Assembly (NCBI GenBank): GCA_017412645.1
Contig: JAFPWX010000017.1
Coordinates: 102,284-166,283, forward strand
DNA from: Bacteroidales bacterium
GTDB taxonomy: Bacteria > Bacteroidota > Bacteroidia > Bacteroidales > UBA932
Length of the DNA stretch: 64,000 bases
Direction: 5' to 3'
A model generated the notes under the pieces. The model was not told where the DNA came from. It did not search any database and saw only the letters and a list, made by a program, of their open reading frames with translations. How positions within the stretch are numbered: the stretch's first letter is position 1; each line of letters opens with the position of its first letter. The position numbers were made by a program, and so were the translations under genes. Below, in pieces: positions 58,515 to 64,000 of this stretch.

Positions 58515-59822
58515 CTATTTTCTGGTTATCACGGCTCCGAGTGCGCGCAGGCGGCCGTCGATATCCTCGTAACCACGGTCAATCTGTTCGATGTTGTCGA
58601 TCTCACTGGTTCCCTTGGCGCTCATTGCAGCAAGCACCATTGCGATACCTGCACGGATATCGGGGCTGGTCATGCGGTTGGCGCGCAGCTGGAACTTGTG
58701 ATCGTGGCCAATCACTACAGCGCGGTGCGGGTCGCAGAGGATGATCTGGGCACCCATGTCGATCAATTTATCGGTGAAGAACAGGCGGCTCTCGAACATC
58801 TTCTGGTGAATGAGGACGCTACCCTTGCACTGGGTGGCGACCACCAGAAGCACGCTCAGGAGGTCCGGTGTGAGGCCGGGCCAGGGGGCGTCGGCGATGG
58901 TCATGATGGAGCCGTCGATGAAAGACTCGATCTCGTAGCTCTCCTGTTCCGGCACGAAGATGTCGTCGCCCCGCTGTTCGAGCTTGACGCCGATACGCTT
59001 GAATGCCTCCGGAATGATGCCGAGGTTCTCATACGACACGTCCTTGATGGTGAGCGAGCTCTTGGTGATTGCGGCCATGCCGATGAAAGAGCCCACCTCG
59101 ATCATATCCGGCAGGATGCGGTGGTTCGCGCCGTGGAGTTTCTTTACTCCGTGAATGGTAAGCAGATTGCTGCCTATGCCTTCGATGTTCGCGCCCATGG
59201 CGTTGAGAAGACGGCAGAGCTGCTGCACGTACGGTTCGCAGGCGGCATTGTAGATGGTGGTGTCGCCGTCGGCCAGACTGGCCGCCATGACGATGTTGGC
59301 GGTACCGGTAACGGAGGCTTCGTCCAGAAGCATATAGGTTCCGCGCAGACCCTTGGGTGCGGTGAGATGATAGGCGCGCACCTTGCTGTCGTATTCGTAC
59401 GTGGCCCCGAGGTTCACGAAGCCCTCGATGTGGGTGTCCACCCTGCGGCGGCCGATCTTGTCTCCACCCGGTTTGGGGAACCATGTCTCGCCGAAGCGGG
59501 CCAGGAGCGGGCCGGAAATCATCACCGATCCGCGGAGCGAGGCGCAGAGCTTCACGAATTCCGGGCTGCCGACATACTCGCTGTTGAGCGTGGCGGCCTG
59601 GAAAGTGTACTCGCCCTTTTCGTGACGGGTTACAGCCACCCCCATCTTCTCCAGTAGTCCGATGAGGTTCTTCACGTCCAGGATTTCCGGAACGTTGGAG
59701 ATGCGGACAGCCTTGTCCGTGAGGAGCACTGCGCTCAGGATCTGCAGCGCTTCGTTCTTTGCACCCTGCGGAGTAATGCTTCCGCTCAGCCGGTGCCCGC
59801 CTTCGATGATGAATGTCGACAT
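58515..59822 (-). CDS. murA: UDP-N-acetylglucosamine 1-carboxyvinyltransferase MurA (Asp-type active site)
   Basis: 435 residues from the ATG at 59820-59822. Motifs: GGHRLSGSITPQGAKNEALQ (substrate Lys/Asn), LRGSVMISGPLLARFG, and the active loop KPGGDKIGRRRVDTH. In E. coli the loop has the Cys that fosfomycin alkylates; here the aligned residue is Asp121. The rest is well conserved through NIEQIDRGYEDIDGRL. It makes the first committed precursor of peptidoglycan. A TAnnTTTG element lies 5 nt before the ATG although the upstream CBM9-like gene ends only 2 bp away. Confidence 0.96.
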   Translation of the reverse strand: MSTFIIEGGHRLSGSITPQGAKNEALQILSAVLLTDKAVRISNVPEILDVKNLIGLLEKMGVAVTRHEKGEYTFQAATLNSEYVGSPEFVKLCASLRGSVMISGPLLARFGETWFPKPGGDKIGRRRVDTHIEGFVNLGATYEYDSKVRAYHLTAPKGLRGTYMLLDEASVTGTANIVMAASLADGDTTIYNAACEPYVQQLCRLLNAMGANIEGIGSNLLTIHGVKKLHGANHRILPDMIEVGSFIGMAAITKSSLTIKDVSYENLGIIPEAFKRIGVKLEQRGDDIFVPEQESYEIESFIDGSIMTIADAPWPGLTPDLLSVLLVVATQCKGSVLIHQKMFESRLFFTDKLIDMGAQIILCDPHRAVVIGHDHKFQLRANRMTSPDIRAGIAMVLAAMSAKGTSEIDNIEQIDRGYEDIDGRLRALGAVITRK

Positions 59823-59824
59823 AT

Positions 59825-60496
59825 CTACAAAGATAGTAAAAACTCCAGCTCGGTGAAGAATTCGGGACGATGATAGTCCGGCTTCGCCGTGTCGATGGGG
59901 GCGAAGGTGACGAAGTGGGGAACCTTCAGGGCATCGCCGCACTTGTAGAAATTGCCGCGGGCGTGCAGGCCGGCGAAACTCCGCAGGCCGCTGCGCCACA
60001 GGGCCTCTACGGGGATGTCTGCCCGAAGGGCCCATGGGCCGGCGGCAGGCCTCTCCTCAAAGCCGACCCTGGAACCCTCCACGGAAGGCATGAAAACGGT
60101 CCCTGAGCCTGTCGAAGGGCCGTCAAGAGAAACCTCTCTCCGGACGCTTGCCAGCACCTCTGCCGGAGCGTCTTCAGGGTCGAACCTGCCCGTGCGCCAG
60201 GAACAGACCATGGTGCCGGCGGCGTTGAACTCGAAATTGTAGTAGTGCGGATCGTCTTGAACGGGCTGGAAGAAAAATTCCACGCAGGAATCTTTGTAAA
60301 CGTCGTGTCCGTCGCGTGTCTCCACGGCGCGCACCGTTTGTTCATCTACCCGGTACTCCAGGTGCAGCACATCTCCAGAGTGCCAAAGACGGAACTCTAC
60401 CAAAGGCTTATAAGGCCACCCGGCCTCCCAGTTGAGGAAATCCAGCCGGTGCCATTCTCCCGGCTGCCCAAAAGGAACTTTCAAAGAAATATCCAT
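59825..60496 (-). CDS. CBM9-like (carbohydrate-binding family 9-like) protein
   Basis: 223 residues without a signal peptide. It follows the CBM9-like pattern: FRLWHSGDVLHLEYRVDEQT, a central VYKDSCVEFFFQPVQDDPHY with NFEFNAAGTMV, and a C-terminal FAGLHARGNFYKCGD with a final PEFFTELEFLL. Bacteroidota carry many such single-domain proteins of unknown role; some are parts of glycan enzymes. Residues about 127-133 (GPSTGSG) come from a dispersed repeat (60101-60119) inserted in frame. It is 2 bp from dapD and 2 bp from murA. Confidence 0.72.
   Translation of the reverse strand: MDISLKVPFGQPGEWHRLDFLNWEAGWPYKPLVEFRLWHSGDVLHLEYRVDEQTVRAVETRDGHDVYKDSCVEFFFQPVQDDPHYYNFEFNAAGTMVCSWRTGRFDPEDAPAEVLASVRREVSLDGPSTGSGTVFMPSVEGSRVGFEERPAAGPWALRADIPVEALWRSGLRSFAGLHARGNFYKCGDALKVPHFVTFAPIDTAKPDYHRPEFFTELEFLLSL
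59828..59835 (-). promoter_or_regulatory. -7 element of murA
   Basis: Minus strand TATCTTTG, 5 nt from the murA ATG, inside the 3' end of the CBM9-like gene. No exact TTG at -33 (GAA/TTC there instead). Confidence 0.4.
60101..60119. repeat. Copy of the dispersed CCTGAGCCTGTCGAAGG repeat
   Basis: CCCTGAGCCTGTCGAAGGG matches a short repeat known to be scattered through many unrelated bacterial genomes, usually translated as GPSTGSG or RQAQGPS depending on strand and frame. Here it lies in frame in the CBM9-like gene as a probable loop insertion. No second copy was noticed in this window. Confidence 0.6.
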
Positions 60497-60498
60497 GA

Positions 60499-61260
60499 TT
60501 ATCTAAGCAAATCTTCCAGATGAATGGACCCCTCTGTCTTGGCGTCGCGGTACTTCACGATAACGGGGCAGTAGAGATGCACTCCGGCCTCTGCCCCTGG
60601 GCCCTTGGAGACCGGCTTGCTGCCGCTCACCACCACGGCTCCCTTCGGCACCACGATGCGGCCGTCGGCGTTGCGTTTGATGAATTCGCCGGTGGTGGAA
60701 TCGAAGAGCGCGGTGGACGAAGTGATGATCACCCCGCTCGCGATTACGGCACCTTCCTGCACTATCGTGCCTTCGTAGATGCCGCAGTTGCCGCCTACGA
60801 ACGCGCCGTCTTCGATGATGGTCGGAAGCGCTCCGGCAGGCTCCAGAACGCCCCCGATCTGGGACGACGCACTCACGTGCACGTTCTTTCCCACCTGGGC
60901 GCAGGAGCCGATGGTGACGTGGCTGTCCACCATGGTTCCGCTGTCCACATAGGCGCCCACGTTTACGTAGGCCGGAGGCATGATGATGGATCCGGGCGCC
61001 ATGTAGGCCCCACGGCGCACGGCCGAACCGCCGGGCACCACGCGCACTCCGTCTTCCAGGCCGAACTGCCTGGCGGGGAAGGTGTCCTTGTCCACGAACG
61101 GCCCCATCTGCACGAGCTTGCCCAGACGGAATCCGGCCAGAATCACCTCCTTAACCCAACTGTTGACCTTCCATTCACCGTTCACCTTCTCGGCAACGCG
61201 GACCTCGCCCCTTTCGAGCTGGTCCATCACGGCGTTAAACTTTTCAAGCGTTATTTCCAT
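60499..61260 (-). CDS. dapD: Tetrahydrodipicolinate N-succinyltransferase
   Basis: 253 residues. A short helical N-terminus is followed by a left-handed beta-helix of hexapeptide repeats: PGSIIMPPAYVNVGAYVDSG, VTIGSCAQVGKNVHVSASSQ, IGGVLEPAGALPTIIEDGAF, GGNCGIYEGTIVQEGAVI. The pattern matches DapD, which succinylates tetrahydrodipicolinate in lysine/diaminopimelate synthesis. It overlaps dapA by 10 bp. The later succinylase-pathway genes dapC and dapE are not here. Confidence 0.93.
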   Translation of the reverse strand: MEITLEKFNAVMDQLERGEVRVAEKVNGEWKVNSWVKEVILAGFRLGKLVQMGPFVDKDTFPARQFGLEDGVRVVPGGSAVRRGAYMAPGSIIMPPAYVNVGAYVDSGTMVDSHVTIGSCAQVGKNVHVSASSQIGGVLEPAGALPTIIEDGAFVGGNCGIYEGTIVQEGAVIASGVIITSSTALFDSTTGEFIKRNADGRIVVPKGAVVVSGSKPVSKGPGAEAGVHLYCPVIVKYRDAKTEGSIHLEDLLR

Positions 61261-62135
61261 AATTCAGCAAGCGTGTTGTCGATAATATTTTCGGTGGCGG
61301 GGCCCACGGGAACGAGCGGCAGGCGCAGGACGTTCTGCATGAGGCCGAGTTTTGCGCAGGCGTATTTCGCCGGACCGGGATTGCTCTCCACGAAGAGGTT
61401 CTTCATGAGCGGGAACAGACGGTGATGGAGCTTTCGTGCCTCCGGGAGACGGTCTTTCAGCAACGCTTCCACCAGCCCTACCATCTCCGCCGGGGCGACG
61501 TTCGAGGCTACCGAAATCACGCCTTTCGCTCCCGTCGCCATGAGCGACAGGGTTTCGTCGTCATTGCCGCTCAGCACCGAGAACCCTTCCGGCGCGCCGG
61601 CGATGATTTCCGAAATCTGGGCATACTTGCCCGAAGCTTCCTTCACCGCAACGATGTTCTCCACGTCGCGCGCCAGGCGCAGCACTGTCGCCGCTTCGAT
61701 GTTCGCTCCGGTGCGTCCCGGGACATTGTAGATGATTATCGGCTTGTCGGTTGCGGCAGCCACGGCTTTGAAATACTGGTACTGTCCCTCCTGCGTGGGC
61801 TTGTTGTAATAAGGAACGACGATGAGGAAGGCATCGGGCCCGTAGGGCTCCAGCTGGCGCATGCTTTCGATGGTTGACTCCAGGGAGTTGGTGCCTCCGC
61901 CCACGACCACCGGTCTTCCGGCGCTGTGGGCCTTGGCGATCTTGAGGATCTCGATTCGTTCCTCTACGGACAGACAGGGCGTTTCGCCGGTGGTTCCAAG
62001 CGGCACCAGGAAATGGATGCCCGCCTCCACCTGACGGTCTACGCTGGCGGCAAACGCCTCATAATCGACGCTGCCGTCTGCCTTGAACGGCGTAAGCAAA
62101 GCTGTTCCGCAGCCTTTCAGGGTAAGTTTTTTCAT
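61251..62135 (-). CDS. dapA: 4-hydroxy-tetrahydrodipicolinate synthase
   Basis: 294 residues. Motifs: GCGTALLTPFKADGSVDYEA, LVPLGTTGETPCLSVEERIE, IIIYNVPGRTGANI (catalytic Tyr) and IVAVKEASGKYAQI (Schiff-base Lys). It joins pyruvate and aspartate semialdehyde as the first diaminopimelate-specific step. It follows the two inserted lipoprotein genes by 16 bp and overlaps dapD. Confidence 0.96.
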   Translation of the reverse strand: MKKLTLKGCGTALLTPFKADGSVDYEAFAASVDRQVEAGIHFLVPLGTTGETPCLSVEERIEILKIAKAHSAGRPVVVGGGTNSLESTIESMRQLEPYGPDAFLIVVPYYNKPTQEGQYQYFKAVAAATDKPIIIYNVPGRTGANIEAATVLRLARDVENIVAVKEASGKYAQISEIIAGAPEGFSVLSGNDDETLSLMATGAKGVISVASNVAPAEMVGLVEALLKDRLPEARKLHHRLFPLMKNLFVESNPGPAKYACAKLGLMQNVLRLPLVPVGPATENIIDNTLAELWK

Positions 62136-62151
62136 ATGATATTAGCTATTA

Positions 62152-62616
62152 CTAATCGGCTTCTTGTGTGACGTATATAGAATCGGTGTTAGGTCCACCG
62201 CCTAAGTATATTCTAACTCGTCTGCGTTCTCCGGTATCGTTTTGATTTACCGTAATATGCAGTTCATTGACTGAATACTGACCGTCTTCATCTTTAGGTT
62301 TATACGCGGCATACCAACTTCCTGTCAACAAATCATAATTGGTCAGCGTAATACCCAACCATTCATCATGCGTACTCCCGATATCCTTCCAGTTATTGTC
62401 AATAAATAGATATTCAGTACAGCCAGTAATAAACCACCTGTCCTTCAAACCCTTGAAGTGCGCAATTGCAGAACCTCCATTCGCGGTGAAAGAAAAGTCT
62501 CTATTATCAATCGTCAACCCCTTGTTCGGCGTTACTTTTGGCGGCAAGCGGTCCTGATTGCAGGAGGCCGTCAGAAGAATCAATAATATACCAAATAGGT
62601 GGATTATCGTTTTCAT
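62152..62616 (-). CDS. Small BACON-like lipoprotein A (inserted in dap operon)
   Basis: 154 residues from the ATG at 62614-62616 with lipobox LTASC (Cys19). After a short spacer the protein is one beta-sandwich resembling a BACON domain: LTIDNRDFSFTANGGSAIAH, a Trp at the RWFITGC strand, DLLTGSWYAAYKPK, and a C-terminal YVTQEAD. It aligns along its length with the next gene, so the two are tandem paralogues. Base composition is visibly more A/T-rich than in the dap genes. Function unknown; outer-membrane anchoring likely. Confidence 0.65.
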   Translation of the reverse strand: MKTIIHLFGILLILLTASCNQDRLPPKVTPNKGLTIDNRDFSFTANGGSAIAHFKGLKDRWFITGCTEYLFIDNNWKDIGSTHDEWLGITLTNYDLLTGSWYAAYKPKDEDGQYSVNELHITVNQNDTGERRRVRIYLGGGPNTDSIYVTQEAD

Positions 62617-62630
62617 ACTGTAATAATCCT

Positions 62631-63080
62631 TTATTCCGCTCTTTGTGTTACTGAAACAGAACCAAAGACATCCATACACTCCATGCCAATACTAATTCTT
62701 CTGGAAGTGCCGGTATTGTTCTCATCAACAATAACTACTAAATACTTAGTAAGCAAATTCTTATTGCTTCGAGGAACATAGGCGCGGAACCAACTGCCGG
62801 ACAGCATATCAAAGTCCTTAGATAATGTAATGTCGTCTTTACCATATTCCACGCGTGCCACTTCCGTCCAGACGTTATCAACATAGGAATACTCGTGCGC
62901 ATCGCAAATCCACCAACCTCCATAATTCGTTACACTCGCAACAGCACAACCGCCTTTTGCGGCGAAAAAAATCTCCCTATTTTCAATCTTCATAGGCTCC
63001 CAATCACCTTCTGATGATTTACAGCCGCAAAAAAGGCAAACGGTTAATAGGAGGACGGATAATGAACGAACTCTGTTCAT
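62631..63080 (-). CDS. Small BACON-like lipoprotein B (inserted in dap operon)
   Basis: 149 residues with a lipoprotein signal (CLFCGC; Cys18 or Cys20). It is a paralogue of the gene downstream: MKIENREIFFAAKGGCAVAS, WWICDAHEYSYVDNVWTEVA, DMLSGSWFRAYVPRSN and SVSVTQRAE line up with its partner. The start overlaps the dapB stop as ATGA, so translation is coupled to dapB. AT-rich compared with dapB and dapA. No catalytic motif. Confidence 0.65.
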   Translation of the reverse strand: MNRVRSLSVLLLTVCLFCGCKSSEGDWEPMKIENREIFFAAKGGCAVASVTNYGGWWICDAHEYSYVDNVWTEVARVEYGKDDITLSKDFDMLSGSWFRAYVPRSNKNLLTKYLVVIVDENNTGTSRRISIGMECMDVFGSVSVTQRAE

Positions 63081-63739
63081 ATGATGAGATCTTTGAATTC
63101 GTGAACTCCGGTCAGGCCTTCGGTCATGAGGGCGGCCACCACGGCGCCTTCGGCCAGGCCTTCGCGGGAGAAGGCCTCGTGGGTGAGGGACAGACGGTCG
63201 CAGCTGCCGGTGAGTTCCACGGTGTGGATGCCGGGGACCTCCCCTTCGCGGAAAGATTCGATGTCGGGCACCACGCCGAGCCCCTTCTCCACTATGTCTC
63301 CCAGAATCTTTGCCGTGCCGCTCGGTTTATCGAGCTTATGGATATGATGCGTCTCGCTGATATGGGCCTTGTAGCCCTTGTCTTTCAGCACCGCCGACAC
63401 CTTTTCCACCGCGGCGAAAAGGGCGATCACGCCGATTGAGAAATTGGCCGACCAGATGAGGGTGCAGCCCTGGCGGGCGAACTCAGCGAGCACTTCGTCC
63501 TTGATGTCGTACCAGCCGGTAGTGCCCACCACGGCGGCCTTGAAATGCTCCGCGATAAAACGGTAGTTGGCCCGGAACGCTTCCGGGAAGGTAAAATCTA
63601 TGCACACCGCTTCGCGGGCGAGGGCCGGGTCTACCGAGCAGATGTCTTCGCTGCAAAGCGCCGGTTCGATGCCCCTTGCGCGGAGGCGATCCTCAACCAT
63701 ATGACCCATGCGGCCGTATCCTGAAATGACTACTTTCAT
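63077..63739 (-). CDS. dapB: 4-hydroxy-tetrahydrodipicolinate reductase
   Basis: 220 residues. NAD(P)-binding VVISGYGRMGHMVEDRL; family motifs VGTTGWYDIKDEV, WSANFSIGVIALFAAVEK and the catalytic HHIHKLDKPSGTAKILGDI. It is somewhat shorter than E. coli DapB (273). It reduces the DapA product in lysine/diaminopimelate synthesis. It is the first gene of the long minus-strand series and has a full promoter 6 nt before its ATG. Confidence 0.95.
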   Translation of the reverse strand: MKVVISGYGRMGHMVEDRLRARGIEPALCSEDICSVDPALAREAVCIDFTFPEAFRANYRFIAEHFKAAVVGTTGWYDIKDEVLAEFARQGCTLIWSANFSIGVIALFAAVEKVSAVLKDKGYKAHISETHHIHKLDKPSGTAKILGDIVEKGLGVVPDIESFREGEVPGIHTVELTGSCDRLSLTHEAFSREGLAEGAVVAALMTEGLTGVHEFKDLII

Positions 63740-63745
63740 AACTTA

Positions 63746-63777
63746 CAAAGTTAGTAAAAACTTGGCTTACCCGCAAA
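63746..63777 (-). promoter_or_regulatory. dapB promoter (TTTG, 20 bp, TAACTTTG)
   Basis: Read on the minus strand: TTTG at 63777-63774, a 20 bp spacer counted from TTG, then TAACTTTG at 63753-63746, then 6 nt to the dapB ATG. A full consensus match. The -33 part lies in the left arm of the inverted repeat CCGCAAAG/CTTTGCGG (63771-63778 and 63798-63805). Confidence 0.65.
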
Positions 63778-63828
63778 GGGTGGTTTTTTTCCGCTGACTT
63801 TGCGGTAAAAACCTCTATCTACGCTTTG

Positions 63829-63951
63829 AGAGGCCGATTCAACCGCAAACACCCCGCGTTTTTGCGAGGGCACTGAAAAAGGTGCCCAAACGAAAGGCCT
63901 CTGACAATTACGTCAATCGAAGGATATCGAGATGTTCGGTATCCTTCGATT
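63829..63951 (+). ncRNA. Candidate structured RNA or leader, unassigned
   Basis: No reading frame with support exists in 63740-64000. On the plus strand the sequence has nested inverted repeats: AGAGGCC (63829-63835) with GGCCTCT (63896-63902) encloses CGCAAA/TTTGCG (63844-63849, 63861-63866) and GGGCAC/GTGCCC (63868-63873, 63882-63887), a three-way-junction layout. A strong terminator follows. A possible promoter is TTTGCGG (63799-63805) with TACGCTTTG (63820-63828), which is off consensus and would start RNA near 63834, inside the outer stem. It does not match any RNA family I can recall. Confidence 0.35.
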
Positions 63952-63957
63952 TTTTCG
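63915..63957 (+). terminator. Intrinsic terminator, plus strand
   Basis: AATCGAAGGATA (63915-63926) and TATCCTTCGATT (63940-63951) form a perfect 12 bp stem. It can extend by TCGA/TTCGG pairing to about 16 bp with a 5 nt loop, and a T-run follows (63950-63955). It would end a plus-strand transcript arising within 63780-63900, although no gene is seen there. Confidence 0.75.
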
Positions 63958-64000
63958 ATTCTCAAGAAGAAGTTTGGCCGAGTTGAGGGCGTTTTTCAGG

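Noticed and set aside
63771-63900. Lysine riboswitch controlling dapB
   Set aside because: The structure is upstream of the dapB start on the DNA but not in its transcript, since the dapB promoter lies between; the sequence also lacks the lysine-riboswitch core I know.
1-64000. CRISPR array, transposase, tRNA or rRNA genes
   Set aside because: No regularly spaced repeats, transposase motifs (DDE, HUH, tyrosine or serine recombinase), or tRNA T-loop/acceptor patterns were seen in any gap; all gaps over 100 bp were read individually.

Overview
The window looks like a chromosomal segment of a Bacteroidota bacterium, most likely Bacteroidales, with a fairly GC-rich genome that favours C-ending codons. 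The main evidence is two SusC/SusD pairs, an ECF sigma/FecR pair feeding a SusC that carries an STN domain, BACON-type surface lipoproteins, a DUF4249/TonB-receptor pair, and promoters of the Bacteroidota type (TTG, about 20 bp, TAnnTTTG). No tRNA, rRNA, CRISPR array or transposase was seen. No gene-free stretch exceeds about 260 bp.

Layout. Positions 1-15.1 kb (minus) hold a nutrient-uptake locus: FecR, SusC with STN, SusD, a surface lipoprotein with an endonuclease/exonuclease/phosphatase (EEP) domain, a second lipoprotein, a second SusC/SusD pair, a BACON-repeat lipoprotein and the start of another lipoprotein. The ECF sigma gene lies divergently at 15.2 kb. There is no glycosidase, so the target may be a nucleic acid or phosphoester rather than a plain glycan. 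Positions 15.7-22.2 kb (minus) hold a DUF4923 protein, a ThiL-like protein that has lost its catalytic motifs, glyS, a prohibitin, folK, and sufT/sufE/sufS. Positions 22.2-31 kb hold ruvA, mnmG, ybeY, tonB, hflX, the two soluble subunits of succinate dehydrogenase/fumarate reductase, and ruvB. Positions 31-40.5 kb (plus) hold mfd, coaX and an envelope-biogenesis series (outer-membrane protein, TPR protein, lptC, a PpiD/SurA-like isomerase). Positions 40.5-50.3 kb hold ychF, rnhB, a DUF4249/TonB-receptor pair, thyA divergent from folA, a sodium symporter, galM and a DUF5106 thioredoxin-like lipoprotein. Positions 50.3-54.2 kb hold a large outer-membrane protein with a zincin-like motif and an EEP protein. 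Positions 54.2-63.7 kb form one tight minus-strand series: dapB, two AT-rich lipoprotein genes, dapA, dapD, a CBM9-like protein, murA, a CE7-like esterase, a CpXC protein, hydE and galK.

Three layers go beyond the gene list. First, a DnaA-box-like cluster between ruvB and mfd (30.9-31.2 kb) and a near-perfect parS palindrome inside mnmG (23.07 kb) suggest the window spans or lies next to the chromosome origin. Second, at least nine housekeeping genes have a TAnnTTTG -7 element only 4-7 nt upstream of their ATG, which predicts leaderless or nearly leaderless mRNAs. Third, the last 230 bp carry nested inverted repeats and a strong plus-strand terminator, suggesting an unassigned structured RNA or an attenuated leader for a gene beyond the window.
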